A stretch of 64,000 bases of DNA from Bacteroidia bacterium (GTDB lineage Bacteria; Bacteroidota; Bacteroidia; B-17B0; Aurantibacillaceae), in assembly GCA_021740825.1 (NCBI GenBank), contig JAIOZA010000014.1, positions 1 through 64,000 on the forward strand, given 5' to 3'. This document shows, piece by piece, positions 27,285 through 36,900 of the stretch. Positions within the stretch are counted from its first letter, which is position 1. Each line of letters starts with the position of its first letter. The notes beneath the pieces were generated by a model. That model worked only from the letters and a program-made list of their open reading frames with translations, was not told the origin of the DNA and searched no databases. The position numbers and the translations under genes were made by a program.

Positions 27285-27713
27285 GTTAATAGTGAAAATA
27301 AACTCATATAGGAATTTAATTGTTTGGCAAAAATCCGTTGCATTAGTTACCGATATTTATACTCTTACTAAGTCTTTTCCTCAAGAAGAAAAATTTGGAA
27401 TAGTTTCTCAATTAAATAGAGCGAGTGTTTCAATTCCTTCAAATATAGCAGAAGGTTGGGGAAGAGAATCTTCTAAAAACTATTTGCAATTTTTGAGAAT
27501 TTCAAGAGGTTCTTTGATGGAGACAGAAACGTTATTAGAAATTTCTAAAAACTTGAACTACATCAACGATAGTGAATTTAAAGTTATTTCTGATAATATT
27601 GAGGAGGTGAGTAAAATTTTACAAGGATTAATTAAAAGCATTCAACAAAAAATTAAAATAACACAAACTATTTAGCAAAAGGCGCTAATGCCTAATGCCT
27701 AATCACTAATAAC
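27285..27713. repeat. Inverted repeats flanking the gene inserted in the sdh operon
   Basis: GTTAATAGTGA (27285-27295) and TCACTAATAAC (27703-27713) are inverted copies with one mismatch in 11, one on each side of the four-helix-bundle gene. The 3' side also has a short direct repeat of TAATGCC (27687-27702). Such ends recall the base-paired ends of 23S rRNA intervening sequences. With only 11 bp the match could be chance. Confidence 0.5.
27292..27675 (+). CDS. Four-helix-bundle protein (23S rRNA intervening-sequence type)
   Basis: This 127-residue protein of the S23/IVS-encoded four-helix-bundle family is recognised by NLIVWQKSVALVTDIY at the start, FGIVSQLNRASVSIPSNIAEG in the middle and the LQFLRISRGSLMETET box. 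The start is GTG at 27292. A TAG two codons upstream excludes an earlier one. The family is best known from intervening sequences in 23S rRNA genes, but free-standing copies are common in Bacteroidota and their function is unknown. Here it sits between sdhA (31 nt) and sdhB (46 nt), same strand, probably co-transcribed although unrelated to respiration. Confidence 0.92.
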   Translation: MKINSYRNLIVWQKSVALVTDIYTLTKSFPQEEKFGIVSQLNRASVSIPSNIAEGWGRESSKNYLQFLRISRGSLMETETLLEISKNLNYINDSEFKVISDNIEEVSKILQGLIKSIQQKIKITQTI

Positions 27714-27721
27714 AAAATAAA

Positions 27722-28486
27722 ATGGGATCAGGAAACGGAACAGAATTGAATCTAACTTTAAAAGTTTGGAGACAAAAAAACACTAAAGCAACTGGTAGTT
27801 TTGAAACGCATCAATTAACAGGCATTTCAACAGACATGTCGTTTTTAGAAATGTTTGATGTATTAAACGAAAAATTAATTAGCGAAGGAAAAGAAGCCAT
27901 CGCTTTTGATCATGATTGCCGTGAAGGTATTTGTGGCATGTGCAGTATGTATATCAATGGTCGTCCGCACGGTCCAAAACAAGGTGTAACAACGTGCCAG
28001 TTACACATGCGTTCGTTTAAAACAGGTGATACTATTGTTGTAGAACCATGGAGAAGTGGTGCTTTTCCGGTAATTAAAGATTTAGCAGTTGATAGAAGTG
28101 CATTTGATAGAATTATTGCAAGTGGAGGTTACATCTCTGTAAACACAGGTAATGCCCAAGACGCAAACAATATCTTAATACCAAAAACAGATGCAGATGA
28201 AGCTTTTGGTGCAGCAGCTTGTATTGGCTGCGGTGCTTGTGTAGCCGCTTGTAAAAATAGCTCAGCTATGTTATTTGTTTCAGCAAAAGTATCTCAATTG
28301 GCATTATTACCTCAAGGACAAGTTGAACGTAAAGAGCGAGTATTAAAAATGGTTGCTCAAATGGATGAAGAAGGATTTGGTAACTGCACGAATACAGGCG
28401 CTTGTGAAGCTGAATGTCCTAAAGGAATTTCTTTGGAAAATATTGCACGTATGAACAGAGAATTAATGGGAGCAACTTTTAAGTAA
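27722..28486 (+). CDS. sdhB: Succinate dehydrogenase iron-sulfur subunit
   Basis: The protein has 254 residues. The N-terminal plant-type ferredoxin domain holds a [2Fe-2S] site (C66, C71, C74, C92). The C-terminal domain has CxxCxxCxxxC at 167-177 and a second group (C222, C228, C232) for the [4Fe-4S] and [3Fe-4S] centres. It passes electrons from SdhA to SdhC. It is separated from sdhA by the inserted four-helix-bundle gene. It is followed by a strong terminator. Confidence 0.97.
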   Translation: MGSGNGTELNLTLKVWRQKNTKATGSFETHQLTGISTDMSFLEMFDVLNEKLISEGKEAIAFDHDCREGICGMCSMYINGRPHGPKQGVTTCQLHMRSFKTGDTIVVEPWRSGAFPVIKDLAVDRSAFDRIIASGGYISVNTGNAQDANNILIPKTDADEAFGAAACIGCGACVAACKNSSAMLFVSAKVSQLALLPQGQVERKERVLKMVAQMDEEGFGNCTNTGACEAECPKGISLENIARMNRELMGATFK

Positions 28487-28512
28487 AGAATTTTATAACC
28501 TTAAATTTATAG

Positions 28513-28547
28513 TACCTTCTATTTCTAAAAATAGAAGGTATTTTTTT
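28513..28547 (+). terminator. Terminator of the sdh operon
   Basis: A perfect 12-bp stem TACCTTCTATTT / AAATAGAAGGTA with a 4-nt loop is followed by seven T residues, 27 nt after the sdhB stop. Confidence 0.95.
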
Positions 28548-28646
28548 ATGTATCCTGCAACAATTTCCTCGCCAAATTGTCTTTATAGTAATTTACAATC
28601 TATTGTAAATGAATGATTTTATCTAATTTACTTTACACCACACATT

Positions 28647-29114
28647 ATGAAATTTTATAACATTAAGAGCACGCAGCATTTACCAATTTCGTTAGAGGAA
28701 GCTTGGGATTTTTTTTCGTCACCAAATAATTTAGCAAAAATTACACCTCCCGATATGGGTTTTATTATTACATCTGATAAAAAAGATGGTCAAAAAATGT
28801 ATGCTGGACAAATTATTACTTATATTATAAAGCCAATGTTTGGTATTCCAGTAAAATGGATGACTGAAATTACGCATGTAAAAGATGGCGAATATTTTAT
28901 TGATGAGCAGCGTTTTGGTCCTTACAAATTATGGCATCATCGCCACTCATTTACAAAAACAGCAACAGGGGTAGAAATGAATGATGAGGTAAATTATGTT
29001 TTACCATTTGGCATTTTTGGATCTATAGCTCATGCATTATTTATTAGAAAACGTGTAGAAGAAATTTTTACATACAGAACTAAAGTGGTAGACAAATTAT
29101 TTTCAATTAAATAA
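28647..29114 (+). CDS. SRPBCC-family protein
   Basis: The 155-residue protein has the START-like SRPBCC fold: an N-terminal strand (IKSTQHLPIS), the helix LEEAWDFFSSPNNLAKITPPDMGF, a beta-sheet with FIDEQRFGPYKLWHHRHSFT, and a long C-terminal helix (HALFIRKRVEEIFTYR). The family binds hydrophobic ligands. No substrate can be read from the sequence. Similar stand-alone proteins in Bacteroidota often sit near photolyase or dehydrogenase genes, but here it lies alone between the sdh terminator and ribE. No membrane segment or signal is seen. Confidence 0.85.
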   Translation: MKFYNIKSTQHLPISLEEAWDFFSSPNNLAKITPPDMGFIITSDKKDGQKMYAGQIITYIIKPMFGIPVKWMTEITHVKDGEYFIDEQRFGPYKLWHHRHSFTKTATGVEMNDEVNYVLPFGIFGSIAHALFIRKRVEEIFTYRTKVVDKLFSIK

Positions 29115-29182
29115 AATAGTTAACTTCCCTTTCTACAAAAATCGGAGTCGGATTGTAGTAATATTTAATTTAAATTTACAGT

Positions 29183-29767
29183 ATGTTTACGGGAATTATA
29201 GAAGGCCTTTCAAAAGTTGAAGCAATTGAAAAAGAAAACACAAATGTACATTTTACATTTAGCTGTTCTTTTACTCATGAATTAAAAATAGATCAAAGCG
29301 TTGCGCACAACGGCGTGTGCTTAACTGTTGTGAAGATTAACGGAAATCAATATACCGTAACTGCCATTGATGAAACTTTACAGAAAACCAATTTAGGAAA
29401 TTTAAAAGTTGGGGACGAAGTAAATTTAGAGCGTTGCATGCCCGCTAACGGTCGCTTTGACGGACACATCGTTCAAGGCCATGTAGATCAAACAGGTATT
29501 GTAATTTCTATTATTGACAACAAAGGTAGTTGGACTTACACTATTCAATACAATCCTAAATTGGGGAATGTAACAGTAGAAAAAGGAAGCGTTACTATAA
29601 ATGGAACAAGTTTAACAGTGGTTGATTCAAAGGATGATTCTTTCTCTGTTTGCATTATTCCTTATACTTTTGAAAACACCGGGTTTAAAAATTTAAAAGT
29701 AAACGACGTTGTTAATTTAGAATTTGATATTGTAGGAAAATATGTTGCTCGCTTGCTTAACAAATAA
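29183..29767 (+). CDS. ribE: Riboflavin synthase, alpha subunit
   Basis: This 194-residue enzyme converts two 6,7-dimethyl-8-ribityllumazine molecules to riboflavin. It begins with the hallmark MFTGIIEG and is built of two lumazine-binding repeats (about residues 1-97 and 98-194), each with an SVAHNGVCLTV or SVTINGTSLTV motif. It lies 3 nt before nadB, so the two are probably co-transcribed. Both relate to redox cofactors (flavin and NAD). There is no FMN riboswitch in the 68-nt upstream gap. Confidence 0.96.
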   Translation: MFTGIIEGLSKVEAIEKENTNVHFTFSCSFTHELKIDQSVAHNGVCLTVVKINGNQYTVTAIDETLQKTNLGNLKVGDEVNLERCMPANGRFDGHIVQGHVDQTGIVISIIDNKGSWTYTIQYNPKLGNVTVEKGSVTINGTSLTVVDSKDDSFSVCIIPYTFENTGFKNLKVNDVVNLEFDIVGKYVARLLNK

Positions 29768-29770
29768 ATC

Positions 29771-31342
29771 ATGCAACAAAAAGTAGATTTTTTAATTATT
29801 GGTAGCGGAATTGCAGGTTTAAGTTATGCGCTTAAAGTTGCGGAACATGGTTCAGTTTATATTGTTACTAAAAGTAACGAAGACGAATCTAATACCAAAT
29901 ATGCTCAAGGTGGTATTGCCGCCGTTTGGCATGATAAAGATACGATTGAAAAACACATTCAGGATACGCTAATTGCCGGAGCTGGTTTATGCGATGAAGA
30001 AACAGTACGTTTGGTAGTAACTGAAGGCACTCAACGCGTTAGAGAATTAATTGAACTAGGCGCTAATTTTGATAAAACCAAAGAAGGTTCATACGATTTA
30101 GCAAAAGAAGGAGGACATTCTGAACACCGTATTTTGCATTATAAAGATATTACTGGTTATGAAATTGAACGCGCTTTGATTGAGCAAATTCGCAAACATA
30201 AAAATATAACAGTACTCGATCACCATTATGCAATTGATGTTATTACACAGCATCACTTGGGCGAAGTAGTAACTTCTCACTCAGAAAACATAAAGTGTTT
30301 TGGCGCTTATATCTTAAACACAAAAACACAAAAGATAGACACTGTACTTTCTAAAATTACACTGATGGCAACTGGCGGAGCAGGGCACGTATATGCTACT
30401 ACTACTAATCCTATTATTGCAACAGGCGACGGCATTGCGATGGTTTATAGAGCTAAAGGTCGCGTAAAAGATATGGAATTTGTTCAGTTTCATCCAACCT
30501 CTTTATATAATCCGGGCGAGCATCCTAGTTTTTTAATTACAGAAGCTATTAGAGGCTTTGGAGCTGTGCTAAAAACCATGGATGGAAAAGAGTTTATGCA
30601 AAAGTATGACGAGCGATTATCTTTGGCACCTCGCGATATTGTTGCTCGTGCAATTGATAATGAATTAAAAACACGAGGCGAAGACTTTGTGTATTTAGAT
30701 TGCCGCCACATTGATAGAAAATCGTTTATAGAACATTTTCCAAACATTTATACTAAATGCATGAATTTAGATATCGATCCTTTTATTCATTTAATTCCTG
30801 TTGTTCCTGCTATGCATTATTTGTGTGGTGGTATTTTGGTTGATAAAAATGGTTTGTCAACCATTGGAAATTTGTTTGCAGTGGGCGAATGCGCTTGCAC
30901 TGGTTTGCATGGCGCAAATAGATTAGCTAGCAATTCATTATTAGAAGCGGTTGTATTTGCGCATAGGGCTGCAACGTTAGGAGTTGAAAATCTATCTAGT
31001 ATTTCGTTTGAGGAAAAAATTCCTAATTGGGATGCCGAAGGTACGGAACATGCAGAAGAAATGGTATTGATTACTCAATCGCAACGTGAAGTGCAACAAA
31101 TTATGAGTAATTATGTTGGCATTGTTAGATCTGAATTACGATTAAAAAGAGCATTCGATCGGTTAGAGATTTTATATAAAGAAAATGAGGCGCTATACGA
31201 TAAAACAACGTTAACTCAAAAGCTTTGCGAATTGCGCAATTTAATTTGCATTGGCTATTTAATTATAAAACATGCTGTAAGGCGAAAAGATTCAGTTGGT
31301 TTGCATTATATGGTAAATTACAACAAGTTGACTTCAAAGTAA
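29771..31342 (+). CDS. nadB: L-aspartate oxidase
   Basis: This 523-residue flavoenzyme oxidises aspartate to iminoaspartate, the first step of the aspartate route to quinolinate and NAD. FAD-binding GSGIAGLSYAL is at about 12-22. The TKYAQGGIAAVWH segment and FVQFHPTSLY, then the GANRLASNSLLEAVVF signature separate it from SdhA. It begins 3 nt after ribE. The partner nadA is not in this window. Note that a kynurenine-pathway enzyme making the quinolinate precursor occurs at 53038-53562. Confidence 0.95.
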   Translation: MQQKVDFLIIGSGIAGLSYALKVAEHGSVYIVTKSNEDESNTKYAQGGIAAVWHDKDTIEKHIQDTLIAGAGLCDEETVRLVVTEGTQRVRELIELGANFDKTKEGSYDLAKEGGHSEHRILHYKDITGYEIERALIEQIRKHKNITVLDHHYAIDVITQHHLGEVVTSHSENIKCFGAYILNTKTQKIDTVLSKITLMATGGAGHVYATTTNPIIATGDGIAMVYRAKGRVKDMEFVQFHPTSLYNPGEHPSFLITEAIRGFGAVLKTMDGKEFMQKYDERLSLAPRDIVARAIDNELKTRGEDFVYLDCRHIDRKSFIEHFPNIYTKCMNLDIDPFIHLIPVVPAMHYLCGGILVDKNGLSTIGNLFAVGECACTGLHGANRLASNSLLEAVVFAHRAATLGVENLSSISFEEKIPNWDAEGTEHAEEMVLITQSQREVQQIMSNYVGIVRSELRLKRAFDRLEILYKENEALYDKTTLTQKLCELRNLICIGYLIIKHAVRRKDSVGLHYMVNYNKLTSK

Positions 31343-31440
31343 TAAGCCAGATTGGGTTTCGTGTTTTCTTGGTAATTGATGAATCAAAATTGGATTGAAG
31401 GAAAATAATCATTTCACTAAATAAATCTTCCACTTATTAT

Positions 31441-31479
31441 CCCAAACTAACCACTTGTTAGTTTGGGCTATTTTATTTT
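31441..31479 (+). terminator. Terminator of ribE-nadB
   Basis: An 11-bp perfect stem CCCAAACTAAC / GTTAGTTTGGG with loop CACTT is followed by a T-rich stretch, 98 nt past the nadB stop. Confidence 0.85.
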
Positions 31480-31524
31480 CTTTATTTACAGTAGCTTTAT
31501 AAGTAACCAATTAAGCCTACTTTT

Positions 31525-33189
31525 ATGAAATTAACCTTAATTTTTTTAGCAAGTTTATACATTGACATAGCTAATTCACAAACATTTGATTTTTTAAACA
31601 TTAACCAAGTTAAAGCAATGGTTAATAGTAGTGGTGATTTTAATTGGGATCCCTCATCTAATTTTAATGTAGGTTATGAATGCCCAATTGTAGGTCAGAA
31701 ATATTGGGCTCCTGCCAGATTATGGCTCGGAGGACTGGATGCTGGTGGTCAATTACATGTAGCTGCTCAAACTTACCGCCAAGCTGGTTTTGACTTTTGG
31801 GCAGGTCCATTAACGACAAGTAGTGCTTCAACTAATTCTCTAACAGTTAGTCAATATGACCGAGTGTGGAAATTAAACAAATCGGATATAGACGATTTTT
31901 TAATCAACCTAGCTAATGGAAATGTACAAAATGGGAGTTTCATTCCTGCTCCAGATTTATTATCGTGGCCTGGTAATGGTGATATCAGTCAGAATTATTC
32001 TGCAACATTAGCACCCTTTTTTGATGCAGACGGAGACGGTTTTTACAATCCAATGTCGGGAGATTATCCTATTATTAAAGGAGACCAAGCTATTTATACT
32101 ATTTTTAATGATAATTTTTCAAATCATCAAAGCTCTCTTTCAAGTGCTATTGGAGCGGAATTTCATCTCATGGCATATGCTTATGGACCTTGCACTATAA
32201 CAAGCAGTAACGACTTTTTAAACTATACAACCTTTTATAATTTTAAAATTATAAACCGAAGTTCTACCACACTGCTTAACACTTATGCAAGTTTATTTAA
32301 TGACATTGATTTATGGGCATATATAGATGATTATGTAGGATGTGATGTTGCTGATCATTACTCCTATTTTTATGATAGTCCAACAGCCACATATAACCAA
32401 CCTGCTATTGGAATTGTTCAGTTAAAAGGTCCGATTAATACCACAAATAATATTGATGATAATGGAGACGGTATTACTGATGAACCTGGTGAAAATATGA
32501 GTATGACAAATTTCATGTATTTTAATAACTCATTTTCAAATGTACAACCTTCTCAGTCTGATCCAAGCAATGGTGTTGAGTATTATCATTATATGAGGAG
32601 TTTATGGAGAGATGCAAGTCCTTTAACCTGTGGTGGAAATGGTTATGGGGGAAGTATTCCAACAAATTTTGCGTATTCAAACAACACCTATTCCAACAGT
32701 CCATGCGGATCAGGTAGTTGGGTAGAAAATGGCATAGGAAGTGATAAAAAAAGCGTGATGAGTTCTGGACCCTACACACTGCAGCCTGGAGAAATAGTTG
32801 AATTAGAATATGCTTACATTCTTGCTTTTGATAGCATTACAAATAGTCCTTTAACAAAATTAGATTTAGCGGTTCAAAATTTACATTCTATTTATAACTC
32901 AACTCTAAATCAATGCTTAAATACAAGTGTGAAAGAACAAAATAATCAAATGGACTATTTACTCTCACCAAATCCAACAAACGGACAATTAAATATTGAA
33001 TTCAACAAAGCAACTACCAACATTTCGATTGAAATTATCGATGCCCTAGGAAAAAAATTAATTCAGCAAAATCTGAAGGTGCTGAATCAAACAACAATTG
33101 ATGTTAGTAGTCTAAGTTCGGGTATATATTTTTTAAAATTAACATCAGAAGGAAATAGCTCTACTAAAAAATTTATTAAAGTGTTTTAG
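31525..33189 (+). CDS. Uncharacterised T9SS type A cargo protein
   Basis: The protein has 554 residues. Residues 1-18 are a signal peptide. The main region (about 20-470) starts with FDFLNINQVKAMVNSSGDFNW and contains WLGGLDAGGQLHVAAQTYR and an acidic FFDADGDGFYNP segment that may bind calcium. This architecture is common in large secreted proteins of marine Bacteroidota, but no activity has been assigned. Residues about 478-554 are a type A sorting domain (LSPNPTNGQLNIEF, then LSSGIYFLKLTSEG, ending IKVF). It is probably exported and surface-attached or released. It is monocistronic. Confidence 0.85.
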   Translation: MKLTLIFLASLYIDIANSQTFDFLNINQVKAMVNSSGDFNWDPSSNFNVGYECPIVGQKYWAPARLWLGGLDAGGQLHVAAQTYRQAGFDFWAGPLTTSSASTNSLTVSQYDRVWKLNKSDIDDFLINLANGNVQNGSFIPAPDLLSWPGNGDISQNYSATLAPFFDADGDGFYNPMSGDYPIIKGDQAIYTIFNDNFSNHQSSLSSAIGAEFHLMAYAYGPCTITSSNDFLNYTTFYNFKIINRSSTTLLNTYASLFNDIDLWAYIDDYVGCDVADHYSYFYDSPTATYNQPAIGIVQLKGPINTTNNIDDNGDGITDEPGENMSMTNFMYFNNSFSNVQPSQSDPSNGVEYYHYMRSLWRDASPLTCGGNGYGGSIPTNFAYSNNTYSNSPCGSGSWVENGIGSDKKSVMSSGPYTLQPGEIVELEYAYILAFDSITNSPLTKLDLAVQNLHSIYNSTLNQCLNTSVKEQNNQMDYLLSPNPTNGQLNIEFNKATTNISIEIIDALGKKLIQQNLKVLNQTTIDVSSLSSGIYFLKLTSEGNSSTKKFIKVF

Positions 33190-33257
33190 TCTTGTAATAA
33201 ATGACCCTATAATGGATATTTTATTCATGGTATATTATTTAAAGTTTTTTATTTTAT

Positions 33258-33380
33258 CTTTCTTTTTCCTTGACGAAAAAGAAACAAAAAGTGAAGACAA
33301 TTCGCCAACCACCATCTACCCCGCAAAAGCTTGCCAAAATGGCGGTTCGCATCGAATTGACAAATGTCAGCCGCACCATT
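33258..33380. repeat. Probable dispersed Bacteroidota repeat
   Basis: CTTTTTC-CTTGAC-GAAAAAG (33262-33281) starts a segment whose layout (then GAAACAAAAAGT, CCCCGCAAAAGCTTGCC and AATGGCGG) recalls intergenic repeats scattered in many Bacteroidota genomes. A 71-codon frame crosses it but looks fortuitous. The identification is from memory of similar sequences, not from a search. Confidence 0.45.
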
Positions 33381-33412
33381 ACAAGCGGATGAGAAACTTA
33401 TATAAAACAATA

Positions 33413-33700
33413 TTAAATAGTTGTTAAAAGCTTTTCAAACTCTTCTTCTGACGACAATTCGCATGTAGTTCCAACATCATGCATTAAATCATAAATAAAA
33501 TTTCTATCAGGTAATATTTTGGCGATATGTTTTGTAACAAATGCTTTGCTTCCAATAAAACTAATTTCATCAAATTCATTATTGCTAATAATTTTAAAAT
33601 AATTCTTATTGTTTTTGTATTTACGATAGTTTGGAAAAGTAATTTCTGATTTTATGTCACCCTGAGCAGAGTCGAAGGGTACTTCTTTTTTAAAATTCAT
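33413..33700 (-). CDS. Small uncharacterised protein with a repeat-derived N-terminus
   Basis: This 95-residue frame is probably real from about residue 18. FPNYRKYKNNKNYFKIIS, IGSKAFVTKHIAKILPDRNFIYDL and the acidic tail resemble a family of 70-80-residue Bacteroidota proteins of unknown function. The first 17 residues include PFDSAQGD, which is the translation of the REP-like element at 33656-33681. The element has therefore been read into the 5' end or displaced the original start. No signal peptide or membrane segment is present. A GIY-YIG remnant lies just upstream on the same strand. Confidence 0.6.
   Translation of the reverse strand: MNFKKEVPFDSAQGDIKSEITFPNYRKYKNNKNYFKIISNNEFDEISFIGSKAFVTKHIAKILPDRNFIYDLMHDVGTTCELSSEEEFEKLLTTI
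33656..33681 (+). repeat. REP-like element (GTCACCCTGAGC...GAAGGGT)
   Basis: The sequence has the CCCT...AGGG inverted ends and the CTGAGC-GTCGAAGG core of repeats frequent in Bacteroidota. It lies inside the 5' part of the small ORF. An inverted relative lies at 33854-33880. Confidence 0.7.
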
Positions 33701-33714
33701 ATGAGATGTTTCGT

Positions 33715-33842
33715 TTAAGGATCGTTATTAATTCCTGAATTATGTTCAAACAATCGTCTTTCAATATCATTTGTTATTCCGGTGTAATATGATTTATCAG
33801 AACATTTTAATATATATATACAAAGTAATTAAATAGTTTCAT
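33715..33842 (-). pseudogene. GIY-YIG nuclease remnant, frameshifted and truncated
   Basis: On the minus strand an ATG at 33842 reads MKLFNYFVYI and then, after a (TA)5 tract at about 33811-33820, the frame is lost. In the shifted frame it continues LKCSDKSYYTGITNDIERRLFEHNSG and stops at TAA (33715-33717). That is the N-terminal half of a GIY-YIG (UPF0213/YhbQ-like) nuclease. Three TA units instead of five would restore the frame. Even then the protein would end after about 42 residues instead of the usual 80-100, so the gene is dead. Confidence 0.75.
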
Positions 33843-33853
33843 TGGCTTTTATT

Positions 33854-33880
33854 GGGCTTCGACTCCGCTCAGCCTGACAT
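33854..33880 (-). repeat. REP-like element, inverted copy
   Basis: On the minus strand it reads GTCAGGCTGAGCGGAGTCGA and continues to AGCCC, matching the element at 33656 in opposite orientation. The two bracket the 5' end of the small ORF and the GIY-YIG remnant. Confidence 0.7.
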
Positions 33881-33927
33881 ACTTCGACATTTTACACCTT
33901 AGCTTGATATAACATAATTTTTTCACA

Positions 33928-33961
33928 TAAAAAAAGTGTCCGCCAGCTGACGGACACTTTT
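33928..33961 (-). terminator. Terminator of the DUF2723 gene, built on a repeat palindrome
   Basis: A 10-bp stem AAAGTGTCCG / CGGACACTTT is followed on the minus strand by a T-tract, 15 nt after the stop at 33976. The core TCCGCCAGCTGACGGA differs at one base from the perfect palindrome at 38294-38309. Confidence 0.85.
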
Positions 33962-33975
33962 AAGTTTTTAAAAAA

Positions 33976-36900
33976 TTACAAACCTTGCGGTTGTTGTTGT
34001 GGCTGTTCGTCAGGCATTAATTCCTCCATCGGAACAACAGCCGTTAAACGTTTCATTAATTCCTTTGAATGTGCATCTTCTTTAAATTGTTCAGCTAACA
34101 TTACCAAACGGCGCATAATTTCTTTTGCTTGGTCAACTTCTCTATTAAATGCTGCACGACGAATAGGCTTTTGTGCTTTATACACCTGTAAGTCATTTTC
34201 AAAAATAGTAAATAATTTTCCAGACAATTCAATGGCTTTTTTCTTATTCCCAATTTGGTAATAACATGCAATAACTGTGTAAAGTGTAGCTTCGTAGCGC
34301 ACGTTTTCATCAGGCATTTTTGCTAAACATAAATCCAATACTTTTTCAGCTTTTTGTTTTTGACCTTTATTAATAAGTGCACCGGCTAACGTTGCCATTT
34401 GCATGCGCATATTTGAAGCCATACGTGTACAGTTTTCATCTAAACTAACACCTGGCTGATCTAAACCACCCCAGGCAAATTTATTCATAATGTTGTCGTA
34501 CATGATGTCAGTATTTACACGTCCACCTTGAGCCATTTCATTTTCTGTATTTTTAATTGGAGTTAAGCGATAGGCTAAACCTTCTAATTGAAAATACTCT
34601 TCTAATCCTAAATAAGCTTCAGAGCCTGTTGTTACAGCAAAATAAATAGGACGTTTCCAATCGTTATGTGCAATTAAATCAAATACCATTAAATCGTTTT
34701 TAGTTAAGTACTGACGATTGATAGTCCATTTTATAGATTTTACTAAACGCGCGGTGTCTTTTACAGTAATAACTTTTTCACGCATAACTTTAGCGGAATC
34801 TACAGATACATAAAATGTTTTAGCCGGAAAATAATCTAACGGTTTATTTCCGTAATCTAGTTTATTTTCTAGATCATCCGATACTACAAAGTCAATTGCT
34901 TTTTTCAAACTCATTGGCCCTGCGCCTTTATCCATAATGTATACAACCTCACGTTTACTTTGTGTGTATTTTTCTTCAGGTATTGTAAATGGCACTGGTG
35001 CTGATTCGTATGCCGCGCGGCGCATTTGATTTATGTACCAATCTGTTTGTAGTAAACTTAAATTCACAACACGCACATCTGTTCTAATACCCTCCACCTC
35101 TTGTGCATACCATAAAGGGAATGTATCGTTATCGCCATTTGTAAATAAAATAGCGTTAGGTGCACAGGTATTTAAATAGTTTACAGCAAAATCTCTGCTC
35201 ATGGTTCGTTTAGAGCGATTATGATCATCCCATCCTTCTGCAGCCATTAGCGAAGGAATTATTAAACCCAAAACAGTTGCTAAAAGCGAGGCAGTTTTGG
35301 CATTTGTTTTTTTGCTTAACAAATCAAAAATAAATAATACCCCAAAACCTATCCAGATACTAAACGCATAGAATGACGCGGCATAAGCATAATCACGTTC
35401 ACGTGGTTGGTAAGGGTATTGATTTAAGTAAATAACAATGGCTAAACCAGTTAACAAAAATAAGAGCGCCACTACCCAAGTATCACCTTTATTATTTTTT
35501 AATTGAAATAAAAATCCAAACAGTCCTAAAATAAAAGGTAAGGCATAAAATGAATTGCTAGCTAAGTTATTTGATGCAGCGTGCGGAACAAATGATGTAT
35601 CTGTATCTAGAATATAATCATCTAAGCCGCTCAACCCGGTTTTCCAATTACCTTCTAAAGGGTTACCATTTAGCCCTTGAATATCGTTTTGACGACCAAT
35701 AAAATTCCATGCAAAATAACGTAAGTACATATATTTTACTTGGTAGCTAATAAAGTAGGTTAAGTTAGCTGTAAATGTTGGAATTTGAACTTCTTCCAAC
35801 TGCCCACTTTGTTCGTTCATTTTTTGCTTTGTTTTATGATGACTTTGCACATCTCCCCAATAGCGATAGGCTGCTTCGTGGTTTCCTTGCTGGCTCCACA
35901 TACGAGGAAATACAGTACAATATTCATCTTCATAAGCTGGCACTGATTTTTTACGATCGTCAACTACGGCATATTTTTGGGATTTTTCATCCTTTGCATA
36001 AATAGGATCTTTATCACCAAAATACTGTTGCGATTTTGTTGGCGCATTATAGTAATTACCATACGTTAAAGGAAAATCTCCGTATTGCTCACGATTTAAA
36101 TACGACAACATGGTAATTGCATTTTCGGGATCGTTTTCATCCATGGGGGTATTAGCTTGCGAACGAATAATTAAAACAAAGAAAGATGAATACCCAATTA
36201 ATAAAGATGTAAAACTTATTAAAATAACATTTAACGTATTATTACTTTTTGATTTTAAATAATTAATACCATACAGCATACCACCCAGTACTAACAACCT
36301 TGTAAACATGGCAGATACGCCATAGCCAGAAATAACAACTAAAAACGTAAATACAATAGCCGTATAAAAACCTAATTTATAGTACGATTCTTTTTTCTTT
36401 ACCGTATACATAATTAGAGACGCCAGCGCAACAAACAATAACAGGAAATAAAATATAGAACCAATATTAAAGCCCATATGTAATTTATTTACAAAAAACA
36501 CTTCAAAATCAGCAGCAAATTTTACAATTTTTGGAATCATAATGTTTTGAATACCGCCTAACAATACCAACGAAATAATCCCCGTAATGAAAAACGATTT
36601 CCAAGTAAACACATGTTTTTTGTAATAATAAATAAAACAAATGGCAGGAATTGCTAATAAATTTAATAAATGGACACCAATTGATAATCCCATTAAATAG
36701 GCAATAACCACTAACCAACGCATTGCGCCAATGGGGTTTGTGGTATCTTCTTCTTCCCATTTAAGCACTGCCCAAAAAACTAAAGCTGTAAAAAAAGAGG
36801 ACATGGCGTATACCTCGCCTTCAACAGCCGAAAACCAAAACGAGTCAGAAAAAGTATAAGCTAAACCACCAACAATACCAGCGCCAATTACGGCCCATTG

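Noticed and set aside
29115-29182. FMN riboswitch before ribE
   Set aside because: The gap is only 68 nt and lacks the conserved RFN-element motifs.
33212-33427. 71-codon ORF
   Set aside because: It runs through a probable dispersed repeat, has mixed composition and no recognisable domain or start signal.
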